A stretch of 64,000 nt of DNA from Pseudomonas putida (GCA_041879295.1 CP047152.1:3911501-3975500); one strand, 5' to 3'; positions 33,376 through 42,788 are shown, counted from the first letter of the stretch. Made by a program: numbers and translations. Notes: generated by a model not told the origin, from the sequence alone.

Positions 33376-34025
33376 ACTACTGCTGGTAGATGACCACTCA
33401 CTGATCCGCGCCGGGGTGCGCGCGCTGGTCGGCGACATCCCCGGCTATGAGGTGGTCGGCGAAGCCGACGACGGCAATCAGCTACTCGACCAGGTGCGCA
33501 CACTGACGCCCGACATCATCTTGCTGGACATCTCCATGCGTTCGACCAGCGGCCTGGACGCCCTCACCCAGCTGCGGGCCAGCGGTAGTAGCTGCAAAGT
33601 GCTGATCCTGTCAATGCACACTGACCCGGACCTGATCATGCGGGCCCTGGAGAGCGGCGCCCACGGCTACTTGCTCAAGGACACCAGCACCACCGAGCTG
33701 GAACAGGCGCTGGGGGCTGTATGCCGAGGTGAGCGCTACCTCAGCCCGGCCATCGCCCACACCGTTATCAACCAGGCGCTGAGGCACACCAAAACAAGGC
33801 AAGCAAAGCGCTGGCGAACGGCATAATCTGACTTCACGCCAGCTTGAAATCCTGCGCCTGATCGTGCGCGGCAAGTCCACGCGGGAAATCGCTGCGGGCC
33901 TGGGCCTGTCGATCAAGACCGTGGAAACTCACCGGTCACAAATCATGAAGCGCCTGCAGATTCACGACGTGGCCGGCCTGGTGCTGTTTGCGGTACGCGA
34001 AAAAATCATCAGCCTGGATGACTGA
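33365..34025 (+). pseudogene. LuxR/NarL-family response regulator, frameshifted
   Basis: The receiver domain reads normally from ATG 33365 (CRLLLVDDHSLIRAGVRAL, phosphoacceptor Asp55 in ILLDISM, Lys in GYLLKDTS) but the frame ends at a TAA at 33824-33826. The LuxR helix-turn-helix (LTSRQLEILRLI, KSTREIAAGLGLSIKTVETHRSQIMKRL) continues in another frame up to TGA at 34023-34025. Removing one A from the AAAA at 33791-33794 joins both into a 219-residue protein of normal NarL-family length, with a linker TKQGKQSAGERHNLTSRQ. As written, the product lacks its DNA-binding domain. This may be a real recent mutation, a phase-variable tract or a sequencing error. The gene overlaps the kinase gene by 11 bases and the convergent lipid-kinase gene by 17. 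Confidence 0.85.
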
Positions 34026-34896
34026 GCAACGGCGACCCGGCCGGCAGGTGCAGGAACAACGCCGCCGACCTCGCCTGAAAGCGCAGATTGGCAGCCTGCA
34101 ACGGCTCGCCATCGAGGTTGATGTCCAACCCTTGCGAACTCTTGATCTCGACCCATGGCAGCCTGGCACGAACAAACAGGCCGTCGCCACCCAACAGGTC
34201 ACGCAGAGCCCCTACCATCTCCTGCGGTGCCGGCAGAATGGCGACGTCAAGCAAGCCGTCGTTGATCCTGGCTTCGGGGCACAGCACCTGCCCGCCACCG
34301 GCCTGGCGGCCATTGCCGATACCCAGCGCCAGCAAATCCCCTTGCCAATGAAAGCCCGGCCCCTGTAGCTCCACCGAAGCCGCCTGAAGCTCACTGAAGC
34401 GGGACAGCCCGGTGAACAGGTAGGCGGCAGCACCCAGCACTTTCTTGAGGTCCTCGGAGGTATTGGCGGTGACCTGGCTGCCAAAGCCACCCGTGGCCAT
34501 GTTGAGGAACAACTGATCGCCAGCCTGCCCCAGGTCTATGGGTTGTGGCACGACATTCAGCAAGGCCAGCGCCGACGCCGGCTCCAGGGGGATGCCAGCG
34601 GCCTTGGCAAAATCGTTGGCAGTACCCAGTGGCAACAAGGTCAGGCTGGCTTTGGTAGCGGCCAATCCCATGGCCTCGGCCACATCACGCAACGTGCCGT
34701 CCCCGCCACCGGCGACGATATGGCTGTAACCCGCCGCCAGTGCCTCGGCGACCAGCCGTTGGGCATCGCCCGCCTCCCAGGTCACCCGTACATCCAGCAC
34801 CCAGCCGCTATCGCGCAGGTCGCTCACGGCGCTGCGGACGTCTTCGTTCATCGCCTGCTTGCCGTGCAGCACCAGCATTGCCTTGCGCCCTTGCAT
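34009..34896 (-). CDS. YegS/DAGK-family lipid kinase
   Basis: A 295-residue protein of the diacylglycerol-kinase fold. The nucleotide-binding motif VAGGGDGTLRDVAEAM and the following LTLLPLGTANDFAKA are clear, as is the late ILPAPQEM region and INLDGEPL. It resembles YegS, a phosphatidylglycerol kinase in vitro; the substrate here is not known. The ATG at 34896 is preceded by GGAG 8 bases upstream; the longer frame has no ribosome site. Its 3' end overlaps the frameshifted regulator tail-to-tail by 17 bases. Confidence 0.9.
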   Translation of the reverse strand: MQGRKAMLVLHGKQAMNEDVRSAVSDLRDSGWVLDVRVTWEAGDAQRLVAEALAAGYSHIVAGGGDGTLRDVAEAMGLAATKASLTLLPLGTANDFAKAAGIPLEPASALALLNVVPQPIDLGQAGDQLFLNMATGGFGSQVTANTSEDLKKVLGAAAYLFTGLSRFSELQAASVELQGPGFHWQGDLLALGIGNGRQAGGGQVLCPEARINDGLLDVAILPAPQEMVGALRDLLGGDGLFVRARLPWVEIKSSQGLDINLDGEPLQAANLRFQARSAALFLHLPAGSPLLSHPG

Positions 34897-35073
34897 GTGC
34901 GCGTCTCCGTAAAATGGACCACCCCCTATCTCGACCACTGGCCTGCCCGGATCGTTGCATGGCCTGGAAAAAACATTGGACCGGCGCCACGCCTGCAACT
35001 GATCACGTCGCCGGTCATTTTTTCCACACTTGGCAATCCCGGCTATGCTCAGCAGATACCCCTATTGCCATGG

Positions 35074-35119
35074 ACGCGCCCGGCAGTGGCTCCCCCACTG
35101 CTGTCAACGGGCGCGTTTT
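35074..35119 (+). other. Nested stem-loop ahead of the glycosyltransferase gene
   Basis: ACGCGCCCG (35074-35082) pairs with CGGGCGCGT (35108-35116), enclosing a second perfect stem GCAGTGG / CCACTGC (35083-35089 and 35095-35101), and TTTT follows. This is a good intrinsic terminator shape in the rightward direction, ending 34 bases before the glycosyltransferase start. It could be an attenuator of that gene or the end of a short RNA starting after 34900. Confidence 0.6.
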
Positions 35120-35152
35120 GCTATCTGCAGCCTTTCGCGAGGACTTCGGGTC

Positions 35153-36400
35153 ATGCGCATTCTCTGGACACTGCCCTACCTGCCTTGGCCGACCACCAGC
35201 GGCCACAAAACCCGGCAATACCATCTGCTGCGCGCACTGGCGCAGCGCGGCCACCGAATCACCCTGCTGGTGCAGTCGAAAATCCCTCTCAGCGATGCAG
35301 CACGTGAGGCCCTGGAGCCACTCCTCGAACGCCTGATCGTGCTACCCCGCCGGCCGCTGCACAGTCCACTCAACCTGCTGGCTTCACCCATCATCGACTA
35401 CCCCATGCGGGCAATCATCAATGGCCTGGCACCTCGCCTGCGGCACCGGTTCGAGCAATTGCTGGACGAGCCTTGGGACGTGATCCAGATCGAGCACAGT
35501 TACAGCTTCCAGCCGTTCGAAAAAGCCTTGCAGGCTCGCGGGCTGCCTTACATGCTTAGCGAGCACAATTTGGAGTCGGTAATGGGCGGTGCCTGCCACG
35601 ACCGCCTGCCGCTATGGTTGCGCCCGCTCAACGCCTTCGACCGCTGGCGCTACCGGCGCTGGGAGCACCGAGTGCTACGCCAGCCCACCGAACTGGTGGC
35701 GGTCTGCGCCCACGATGCCGAACTGATCGCGCAGATCAGCGGGCGCCCGGTGAATGTGGTGGTCAACGGCGTGGATTGTGATTTCTACCAGCAAGTGCAA
35801 CCTGCGGTGCACAGCCAGCGCCTGTTGTTCGTCGGCAATTTCGAATATGGCGCCAATCTGGAGGCCATCGAATGGGCACTGGACGACATCATGCCGAAGG
35901 TGTGGATGAGCAACCCGGCGGTGCGTCTGGCTATTGCCGGGCATGCCATGCCGGCCAACTGGAAACTTCACTGGAACGACCCACGCATTGAATGGTTCGG
36001 CTACCGCCCCGACCTGCGTGAACTGCAACGATGTTCAGCGTTATTCTTCGCCCCCCTGCGCTATGCAGGTGGCTCGAAGGTGAAAATCCTCGAAGCGATG
36101 GCCGCCGGCTTACCCGTGATCACCACCGACAAGGGCGTTTCAGGCCTGACCGTGAACAACGGCGAGCACTACCTGGGCAGTGACGACGGTGACCTGCTGG
36201 CACTGCTGATCACCCAACTGCTCAATCAGCCCTGGCGCATGAGCCAGTTGAGTGCTGCCGGGCGTCAGTTTGCCCGCCAGCGCCACGACTGGAGCGTGGC
36301 CGCCCAGCAACTGGAGAATGTGCACATACGCCTGACCCAGGCGGCACCGGCCGAGGCCGCGCCGCTGGACAGTGCCTGGCTGGGCCGCTCAGCCAAGTAG
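35153..36400 (+). CDS. Glycosyltransferase (GT4-like)
   Basis: A 415-residue cytoplasmic glycosyltransferase of the GT-B fold. The N-terminal domain starts MRILWTLPYLPWPTTSGHKTRQYHLL, typical of GT4 acceptor domains with a glycine-containing loop. The C-terminal donor domain has LLFVGNFEYGANLEAIEWAL, then the EX7E-like region with FAPLRYAGGSKVKILEAMAAGLPVITT. The ATG at 35153 has GAGGA about 9 bases upstream. It is a lone gene, convergent with moeA (overlap 12 bases at 36389-36400), and not in a visible polysaccharide cluster, so its donor and acceptor are unknown. Confidence 0.88.
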   Translation: MRILWTLPYLPWPTTSGHKTRQYHLLRALAQRGHRITLLVQSKIPLSDAAREALEPLLERLIVLPRRPLHSPLNLLASPIIDYPMRAIINGLAPRLRHRFEQLLDEPWDVIQIEHSYSFQPFEKALQARGLPYMLSEHNLESVMGGACHDRLPLWLRPLNAFDRWRYRRWEHRVLRQPTELVAVCAHDAELIAQISGRPVNVVVNGVDCDFYQQVQPAVHSQRLLFVGNFEYGANLEAIEWALDDIMPKVWMSNPAVRLAIAGHAMPANWKLHWNDPRIEWFGYRPDLRELQRCSALFFAPLRYAGGSKVKILEAMAAGLPVITTDKGVSGLTVNNGEHYLGSDDGDLLALLITQLLNQPWRMSQLSAAGRQFARQRHDWSVAAQQLENVHIRLTQAAPAEAAPLDSAWLGRSAK

Positions 36401-37615
36401 CTCGCTGAAGGGAATGAATGGCACGCTGTCGCCCTGCTTCGGCGTGCTGCCTTCACGCACTTCCACCAACCCCTCGGCCCAGGCTGCGCTGCGCAGCACA
36501 CCCGAGCTCTGGTTCTTGTAGATGCGCACTCGGCCCTGTTCGATGCGCGCGCGCAGGTATTCGCGGCGCGTACCCGGCTTGGGCCAGTCAAACCCAGCGG
36601 GCATGTCGAACCGCAGCGGCGTCACGTCAACTACACCCTGACGACGCAGCAGGTAGGGCCTGGTCAACAGACCAAAGGTGACCAAGGTCGAGGCCGGGTT
36701 GCCCGGCAGGCCGATCACCGGCACACCCTGAAAGTGGCCGAAGGTCAGCGGCTTGCCCGGTTTGATCGCCAGCTTCCACAACGCCAGTTCGCCGGCCTCG
36801 CGCAGGGCAGCACCGAGGTAGTCGGCTTCCCCCACCGAGACGCCTCCGGTGGACAGAATCAGGTCTACGTCACCCAGTGACGCCAGGCAGGTGCGAGTGC
36901 GCGCCAGGTCATCCGGCAGGATGCCGGCATCGACCACTTCGCAACCCAGCCGCTGCAACCAGCTGACCAGCAGCCTTCGGTTGCTGTTGTAGATCTGCCC
37001 GGGCCCCAGCGGCAGGCCAGGCTCGACCAGTTCGTCGCCGGTCGACAGCACCGCCACTTTCACCTTGCGTACCACGTCCAGGCGGCCATGCCCCAAGGTC
37101 GCCGCCAGGCCCAGTTCGATCGGCCCGAGGCGGGTGCCGGCGCTCATCACCTGCTCGCCTTTGCGGGTTTCCTGGCCTTGAGGCCGTATGTTCTGCTCGG
37201 TGCGCAACGTTTCGAGAAAGCGCACCCGGCCATCTTCGAGTACTTCGGTGTTTTCCTGCATCTCGACGCAGTCGGCCCCCTCCGGCACAGGCGCACCGGT
37301 GAAGATCCGTGCGCAGGTACCCGGTTGCAGCGGTTGGGGCGCATGGCCGGCGAAAATACGCTGGCTGACCGGCAGCGGCTGGCCCTGCCAGTCAGCCAGG
37401 CGCAAGGCATAACCGTCCATGGCGCTGTTCGGCCAAGGCGGCAGGTCGAGCGAGGCCACCAGGTCGGTGGCCAGCACGCGGCCTTCGGCTTCGGCCAGCG
37501 GCAGGTTTTCGATCTCGCCAATCGGTGCAGCTTCGGCAAGCGCCAGCAGTTGCTCCAGCGCCTGTTCCACCGGCATCAGCGGCCGGGCCTGGCTGACCTC
37601 AGCCACGGCTGTCAC
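36389..37615 (-). CDS. moeA: Molybdopterin molybdenumtransferase
   Basis: A 408-residue enzyme that inserts molybdate into adenylated molybdopterin. Domain order fits MoeA: LPPWPNSAMDGYALR early, IFTGAPVPEGADCVEMQE, and the MoCF-binding core with STGDELVEPG, YNSNRRLL and LSTGGVSVGEADYL. LPGNPAS and a C-terminal beta domain follow. The start is GTG at 37615, inside the end of moaB (17-base overlap), which suggests translational coupling; an ATG 13 codons later lacks a ribosome site. Confidence 0.95.
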   Translation of the reverse strand: MTAVAEVSQARPLMPVEQALEQLLALAEAAPIGEIENLPLAEAEGRVLATDLVASLDLPPWPNSAMDGYALRLADWQGQPLPVSQRIFAGHAPQPLQPGTCARIFTGAPVPEGADCVEMQENTEVLEDGRVRFLETLRTEQNIRPQGQETRKGEQVMSAGTRLGPIELGLAATLGHGRLDVVRKVKVAVLSTGDELVEPGLPLGPGQIYNSNRRLLVSWLQRLGCEVVDAGILPDDLARTRTCLASLGDVDLILSTGGVSVGEADYLGAALREAGELALWKLAIKPGKPLTFGHFQGVPVIGLPGNPASTLVTFGLLTRPYLLRRQGVVDVTPLRFDMPAGFDWPKPGTRREYLRARIEQGRVRIYKNQSSGVLRSAAWAEGLVEVREGSTPKQGDSVPFIPFSELLG

Positions 37616-38138
37616 AGGCCGCTGCCTGCTTCAGGTGCGGCACGAAGTTGCACGGACGATGACGGGCATCAAGCTGCTCGGCCAGGATGCCATCCCAACC
37701 GGTGCGCACAGCGTTGGTCGAGCCCGGCAGGCAGCACACCAGAGTGCCGTTGGCCAGCCCGGCCAGGGCACGCGACTGCACGGTGGAGGTGCCAATGTCG
37801 GCCACTGAAATCTGCCGGAACAGCTCGCCAAAACCGTCCACTTGCTTGTCCAGCAGGCAGGCCACCGCCTCGGGGGTGCTGTCGCGGCCAGTAAACCCGG
37901 TACCGCCCGTAATCAGCACCACTTGCACGCTGTCATCGGCGATCCATGTGGCTACCTGGGCTCGGATCTTGTACAGGTCATCCTTGAGCAGCACACGCTC
38001 GGCAAGGCGATGACCGGCGGCGCTCAGGCGGTCGACGAACATCTGGCCAGAGGTGTCAGTGTCGAGGGTACGGGTGTCGCTGACCGTGAGCACGGCGATG
38101 TTCAGCGCCACGAAGGGGGTATCTGCCTTGGCTTTCAT
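37599..38138 (-). CDS. moaB: Molybdopterin adenylyltransferase-like protein MoaB
   Basis: A 179-residue MoaB/MogA-fold protein. LNIAVLTVSDTRTLDTDTSG, VVLITGGTGFTGRDSTPEAV and a CCLPGSTNAVRTGWD segment are typical. It should act in the adenylation step of molybdenum cofactor synthesis ahead of MoeA, although E. coli MoaB itself is inactive, so the activity is family inference. First gene of a moaB-moeA pair; the C-terminal CDSRG overlaps the moeA start. Confidence 0.94.
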   Translation of the reverse strand: MKAKADTPFVALNIAVLTVSDTRTLDTDTSGQMFVDRLSAAGHRLAERVLLKDDLYKIRAQVATWIADDSVQVVLITGGTGFTGRDSTPEAVACLLDKQVDGFGELFRQISVADIGTSTVQSRALAGLANGTLVCCLPGSTNAVRTGWDGILAEQLDARHRPCNFVPHLKQAAACDSRG

Positions 38139-38325
38139 GGGTGTCCGTCACAACAGGATGAGATGGACGCAGTTATATCACAGCGCACCTTTTCCGGCGT
38201 TGCCCCCATCGGCCTTGCCCTGGATCAAGGGGACGAATTAGTCGCTATGCTGCACTTGGAGTGAACTTGCACTAACGTCCTGCGTCATAAATGTCATCTA
38301 GCACCATCGCACTTGGAGAAACACG

Positions 38326-38547
38326 ATGATCAAACGGACCCTACCCGCCTTCCTGCTCGCCTTGGGCTTGGGCGCCCTCGCCGGCTGCTCGACTCCAACC
38401 GTCATTACCCTGAACGATGGCCGGGAGATCCAGGCAACCGACAAACCGTCCTACGACGAAGACTCTGGCTTCTATGAATTCGAGCAACTCGACGGCAAGC
38501 GCACGCGCTTGAACAAGGACCAGATCCGCACCGTCAAAGAGCTCTGA
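38326..38547 (+). CDS. YgdI/YgdR-family small lipoprotein
   Basis: A 73-residue lipoprotein: signal peptide ending LGALAGC (Cys21) and a mature DUF903 (YgdI/YgdR) domain with ITLNDGREIQATDKPSYDEDSGFYEFEQLDGK. These fold as small SH3-like barrels in the periplasm; the function is not known. TTGGAG lies 8 bases before the ATG. It stands alone ahead of tRNA-Pro. Confidence 0.92.
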   Translation: MIKRTLPAFLLALGLGALAGCSTPTVITLNDGREIQATDKPSYDEDSGFYEFEQLDGKRTRLNKDQIRTVKEL

Positions 38548-38627
38548 CCAAGGCCCCGTTCAGGCCATGGCCCTTTAAACAACAAGGGCTTGCGGGCAAA
38601 AACGGGATGCAGTAGGATTTTGGTCAT

Positions 38628-38704
38628 CGGAGTGTAGCGCAGCCAGGTAGCGCGTCTCGTTCGGGACGAGAAGGCCGCAGGTTCGAATCCTGTCTCTCCG
38701 ACCA
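38628..38704 (+). tRNA. tRNA-Pro (anticodon CGG)
   Basis: A 77-base tRNA: acceptor arm CGGAGTG...TCTCCG, D arm GCGCAGCCAGGTAGCGC, anticodon loop TTCGGGA inside a CTCG/CGAG stem giving anticodon CGG, T arm GCAGGTTCGAATCCTGT, and encoded ACCA end. The C at position 1 and the CTCGTTCGGGACGAG arm are as in proK-type tRNAs. Confidence 0.97.
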
Positions 38705-38714
38705 GATCCTTATC

Positions 38715-38741
38715 AAAAAGCCCGCCATGTGCGGGCTTTTT
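38715..38741 (+). terminator. Terminator after tRNA-Pro
   Basis: AAAAAGCCCGC / GCGGGCTTTTT, an 11-base perfect stem with a 5-base loop and a T-run, starts 11 bases after the tRNA. It could also act leftward. Confidence 0.93.
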
Positions 38742-38811
38742 GTTGTGTGCGAAAAATGCCTCCGTGCGCGGGTTCAGCCGCTGTGGGCACCTGCAACCAC
38801 TGCAGACCGAG

Positions 38812-40428
38812 TCAAGCGCTCAGGCGGGAGGTGACTTCGCCCAACTGCCCTGACAAACCATGCAGGCGCTGCCCCGCCTGCTCCGTATGCTGCACCGCTT
38901 CCTGATTGGCTGTGGCAATGCGGGTAATTTCGATCAGGTTGCGCGAGATATCTTCGGCTACGCTGGTCTGCTCCTCTGCCGCCGTGGCGATCTGCCGGTT
39001 CATGTCGCGGATCGCCTCCACCGCCAGGGTAATGCGTTGCAGCATCTGCCCGGCCTGCTCGACCTGCTCAGCCCCTTCCTGGCTACGTTGCTGGCCGCTT
39101 TCGATGGCCTTGACCGCCTCCACAGCCCCCGACTGTACCGCTTCGATGATCTGGTGAATCTCTGCAATCGACGCTGCCGTGCGCTGGGCCAGGCTACGCA
39201 CTTCATCAGCGACTACCGCAAAACCACGCCCGGCTTCGCCAGCACGGGCTGCTTCGATGGCTGCGTTAAGCGCCAGCAGGTTGGTCTGTTCAGCAATGCC
39301 ACGGATCACTTCCAGCACTTTGCCTATACGTGTGCTGTCATGCTCCAGATCGCGAATTACCGACGCCGTGCCGGCAATTTCGCGGTTGACCAACCCGATG
39401 ATGTCGATGGTCTGCTGCATCACCTGCTCGCCCGCCTGGGCGCTGTGGTCGGCGTCATCGGCCGCACGGGCAGCCTCGGCGGCGTGGCGAGCGACCTCTT
39501 GGGCAGTGGCGGACATTTCGTGCATGGCCGTGGCCACCTGGTCGGTACGCTGGAACTGGTCATGAGTACCGCGGGCCATGTCACCGGCAATATTGCGCAA
39601 CTGGCCGCTGGCACCTTCCAGCTCCTGAGCGTTGTCCTGCAGCCGGCCGACGGTGTCGGCAAGGAAGTCACGCAGGGTGTTGGCTGCCCGCGCCAGGCGC
39701 CCCAACTCATCCTCCCGACGGCTTTCGACCCTGGCAGCAAAGCAGCCCTGGCTGAGCTGCGCGACGTACTCGATCAACTGACGGATCGGCTCGATCAGGC
39801 TACGGTTGACCAGCCACAGGCTGAGCAGCCCCACCAGCACCGCAGAAGCCAGCATCACCAGCAGGCCCAACCATACCGTGCGCTCGGCACTGGCATTGAT
39901 GCTGTCTGCACGCTGACGGGCATCGGCGCGCAGCTGCTCGACCAGTTCGCTCATCTGCTCACTGGCGGCACGATCCACGCCTTTGACCGCCCGGTCTCCC
40001 GCTCCCGGATCGCCGCCTGCCGCAAGGAAGGCCTGGCGGCCTTGCGCATAGGCCTGGCCCAACTGGCGGTGGCTGTCGCGCAATTGCTGCAGCGACGCCT
40101 TGAGCGTGGCATCGCTATTGTCGATCAATTGCCCGAGCAGTTGTTGTACTTGCTGTTCGCGGGCCTGGAACTGCTGCCAGTACTTGTCCATCTCCGCTGG
40201 CTGGCGCCCGCGCAGTAGCACGTTTTTCCATTCCTGCACCTGTATCTTGAACTGCAGGTTGGCTTCGTCAATCAATTGCGAGGCCCGCAGCGGCCCGTCG
40301 ACCAGCTCGGCGTAGCCACGCACGCTGGACGACAGGAACTGGAAACACACCAGGGCGATCAGCAGCATCGCCAGCACACTGCCGCCGAGCAGCGAAAGAA
40401 TTTGCACTCTGAGGGATTTACGCAACAT
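38812..40428 (-). CDS. Methyl-accepting chemotaxis protein
   Basis: A 538-residue chemoreceptor. Membrane segment 1 is at about residues 10-32 ([22 protein letters not shown]), then a helical periplasmic domain of about 160 residues of the four-helix-bundle type, membrane segment 2 ([22 protein letters not shown]), a HAMP domain and a complete signalling domain with the hairpin [32 protein letters not shown]. No C-terminal CheR-binding pentapeptide is seen. The ligand is unknown. The ATG at 40428 puts the first membrane segment at the usual place. I saw no sigma-28 promoter upstream, unlike cheV and aer. Confidence 0.94.
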   Translation of the reverse strand: MLRKSLRVQILSLLGGSVLAMLLIALVCFQFLSSSVRGYAELVDGPLRASQLIDEANLQFKIQVQEWKNVLLRGRQPAEMDKYWQQFQAREQQVQQLLGQLIDNSDATLKASLQQLRDSHRQLGQAYAQGRQAFLAAGGDPGAGDRAVKGVDRAASEQMSELVEQLRADARQRADSINASAERTVWLGLLVMLASAVLVGLLSLWLVNRSLIEPIRQLIEYVAQLSQGCFAARVESRREDELGRLARAANTLRDFLADTVGRLQDNAQELEGASGQLRNIAGDMARGTHDQFQRTDQVATAMHEMSATAQEVARHAAEAARAADDADHSAQAGEQVMQQTIDIIGLVNREIAGTASVIRDLEHDSTRIGKVLEVIRGIAEQTNLLALNAAIEAARAGEAGRGFAVVADEVRSLAQRTAASIAEIHQIIEAVQSGAVEAVKAIESGQQRSQEGAEQVEQAGQMLQRITLAVEAIRDMNRQIATAAEEQTSVAEDISRNLIEITRIATANQEAVQHTEQAGQRLHGLSGQLGEVTSRLSA

Positions 40429-40491
40429 CGAGGGTCTCGGAACCAGAGGGAGTAGGCTGAGGCCGCTGTACAGCCTCATTACTGGCAGGCC

Positions 40492-40521
40492 AAAAAAAAG
40501 CTGCCATCACGCAATGGCAGC
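40492..40521 (-). terminator. Terminator of the ABC exporter gene
   Basis: On the minus strand GCTGCCATTGCGTGATGGCAGC is followed by eight T residues: a stem of 8 bases with a short loop. It lies 79 bases past the exporter stop and before the chemoreceptor start. Confidence 0.88.
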
Positions 40522-40599
40522 CAGGTCGAGCACTTACGCAACAGTTGAGGCAAATACTCTCAGGCAATTACTACAGAAATGTTACAAGGCCGCGACACG

Positions 40600-42363
40600 C
40601 TAACCGGTGGTGAACTGCAGCGCTGCCAGCCGTGCATACAGCGGGCTGTCCTCGATCAACTGACGGTGGGTGCCCACCGCCACCAGCCGACCCTGGTCGA
40701 TGACCGCGATGCGCTCGGCGTGCTGCACTGTGGCCAGGCGATGGGCGATCACCAGCGTGGTACGGCCGGCCATCAACCTGGGCAGCGCTTGCTGGATCAA
40801 GTATTCGCTTTGTGCATCGAGGGCACTGGTGGCTTCGTCCAGCAACAGGATCGGCGCATCGACCAGCAAGGCCCGGGCGATCGCCAAGCGCTGACGCTGC
40901 CCGCCGGAAAGGCCTATGCCGCCCTCCCCCAGTTGTGTCTGGTAGCCTTGGGGCAATTGCCGTATGAATTCGTCGGCATGGGCGCCGCGGGCTGCTGCTT
41001 CGACTTCAGCCAAGGTCGCCTCGGGCCGGCCATACCGAATGTTGGCCTCCACCGTGCCACGGAACAACGAGGGGTTCTGCGCCACCAGGGCGAACTGCCG
41101 GCGCAGCTGGTCGGGATCAAGCTCGGTAACCGGCTGGCCATCAAGCAGGATGCGGCCTTGCTGAGGGTCGTAAAAGCGCAGCAACAAATCGAACAGGGTC
41201 GACTTGCCTGCCCCGGAAGGGCCTACCAGGGCGACGGTCTGCCCAGGCTCGATGGTCAGGCTCAGGCCGTCAACAGCCGCCACTGTGGGCCGTGAAGGAT
41301 AAGCAAACACCACCTGCTGCAACTCGATACGCCCACTGGCCCGCTGCTGTGGCAGCACCTGCGCCACGGCAGGCGGCAGGATGGCACTTCGCGCGGCCAA
41401 CAATTCGGCAATGCGCTCGGCAGCACCCGCGGCCCGCTGCAGTTCGCCGATCACCTCACTGAGGGTACCGAAGGCGCTGCCGACGATCAGGCTGTAGAAC
41501 ACGAATGCAGCCAGCTCGCCTGCGGATATGCGCCCGGCGATCACATCCATGCCGCCGACCCACAGCATCACCCCCACCGCCCCCAACACCAACACGATCA
41601 CCAGGGTAATCAGCCAGGCACGCTGGGCAATCCGCTTGCGGGCAACCGTGAATGCTGCTTCGACCGTATCGGCGAACAGTTCGCGGTCGTGCGCCTGGTG
41701 GTTGTAGGCCTGCACGGTCTTGATCTGCCCCAGCGTCTCAGCCACGTAGCTGCCCACATCCGCGACCCTGTCCTGGCTCTGCCGCGACAGGCTACGCACC
41801 CGACGGCCGAACAACAGGATCGGTGCCAGCACCAGCGGCAACGTTACCACCACGATGCTGGTGAGCTTGGGGTTGGTAATGAACAGCAATGCCACACCAC
41901 CAATGACCATCAGCGCGTTGCGCAGGAACATCGACAGCGATGAACCGATCACGGATTGCAGCAAGGTGGTGTCCGCTGTCAGCCGCGACTGGATCTCGGA
42001 GCTGCGGTTGTCTTCGAAAAAACCTGGGTGCAGGCCGATCAGGTGGTCGAAGACGGCACGACGGATATCGGCCACACAGCGCTCGCCAATCCACGACACC
42101 AGGTAAAAACGGCTGAAGGTACCCACCGCCAGCGCCAGCACCAGCAGCAGGAACAGCCCGATGGTCTGATTGAGCTGGTGCGCGGAGCGGGTCATGAAAC
42201 CTTGATCCACCAGCAGGCGGATGCCTTGGCCCATCGACAGGGTGATGCCAGCTGTGACTACCAGCGCCAGCAATGCCAGCAGCACCTGCCGGCGATAAGG
42301 GCGAACGAACTGCCAAGCCAGGCGCAAGGCGCGGCGTTGGCGCGGGGAAACCGATTCGGGCAT
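40600..42363 (-). CDS. ABC exporter, fused membrane and ATPase domains (MsbA/BmrA-like)
   Basis: A 587-residue half-transporter working as a homodimer in the inner membrane. The first 320 residues contain six membrane segments (type IV exporter fold, e.g. VLLALLALVVTAGITLSMG and LITLVIVLVLGAVGVMLWVGG). The ATPase domain has Walker A GPSGAGKSTLF, LSGGQRQRLAIARAL, Walker B ILLLDEATSALD and a His in VIAHRLAT. The substrate (lipid or drug) cannot be told from sequence. The ATG at 42363 (MPESVSPRQRR) is chosen; an upstream GTG would add four residues. Confidence 0.92.
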   Translation of the reverse strand: MPESVSPRQRRALRLAWQFVRPYRRQVLLALLALVVTAGITLSMGQGIRLLVDQGFMTRSAHQLNQTIGLFLLLVLALAVGTFSRFYLVSWIGERCVADIRRAVFDHLIGLHPGFFEDNRSSEIQSRLTADTTLLQSVIGSSLSMFLRNALMVIGGVALLFITNPKLTSIVVVTLPLVLAPILLFGRRVRSLSRQSQDRVADVGSYVAETLGQIKTVQAYNHQAHDRELFADTVEAAFTVARKRIAQRAWLITLVIVLVLGAVGVMLWVGGMDVIAGRISAGELAAFVFYSLIVGSAFGTLSEVIGELQRAAGAAERIAELLAARSAILPPAVAQVLPQQRASGRIELQQVVFAYPSRPTVAAVDGLSLTIEPGQTVALVGPSGAGKSTLFDLLLRFYDPQQGRILLDGQPVTELDPDQLRRQFALVAQNPSLFRGTVEANIRYGRPEATLAEVEAAARGAHADEFIRQLPQGYQTQLGEGGIGLSGGQRQRLAIARALLVDAPILLLDEATSALDAQSEYLIQQALPRLMAGRTTLVIAHRLATVQHAERIAVIDQGRLVAVGTHRQLIEDSPLYARLAALQFTTG

Positions 42364-42573
42364 GGCGACGACCACAAAGGGTGGGGAAGCGGCAGCCTAC
42401 CACTCATCCCGGTCGGGAGACTGCATGAAGGTTGCTATAACGCATCGATCTAAACAGCTTATGGAGCTTTCACAGGCTTTCTGCTGGACTGTTGCTGCCG
42501 TGACCCAGAAGCTGTCACAGGCCAGTCACGGCGCAGGGCTACCCTGAGCTTGAACCTGAAGAGGAGACAGTGC

Positions 42574-42747
42574 ATGAGCTTGCAGCATGGCAGTGATAAC
42601 CAGAAGCCCCAGACCTCTCCGCAACCGCAAGTATGCGGTTCGATCATCGACGCCAAGGGGCGCGAAGTGCCGATCACCGAGCAGATGATCCAGCAGGCCT
42701 GCAAGGCCCTGGAAGAAAGCCGTGTCGAGCGCGTACGCAAAGGTTGA
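42574..42747 (+). CDS. Small conserved protein of unknown function
   Basis: A 57-residue protein with a Gln/Pro-rich start (MSLQHGSDNQKPQTSPQPQV) and a conserved second half containing DAKGREVPITEQMIQQACKALEESR. It looks soluble and is found as a short conserved gene in pseudomonads; no function is known. GAGGAG lies 7 bases before the ATG and a terminator follows at 42764, both of which support expression. Confidence 0.78.
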   Translation: MSLQHGSDNQKPQTSPQPQVCGSIIDAKGREVPITEQMIQQACKALEESRVERVRKG

Positions 42748-42763
42748 TCGGCGAATTCTTTGC

Positions 42764-42788
42764 AACCCGGCGCTTGCGCCGGGTTTTT
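42764..42788 (+). terminator. Rho-independent terminator
   Basis: AACCCGGCGC, TT, GCGCCGGG and then TTTTT: an 8-base stem with a tight loop, 17 bases after the 57-residue gene. It can also terminate pdxB from the other side only weakly, since no T-run lies on that strand. Confidence 0.9.

Noticed and set aside
40429..40599. Sigma-28 promoter for the chemoreceptor at 38812-40428
   Set aside because: A TCAA is present but the sequence 15 bases on does not match GCCGATAA at more than a few positions.
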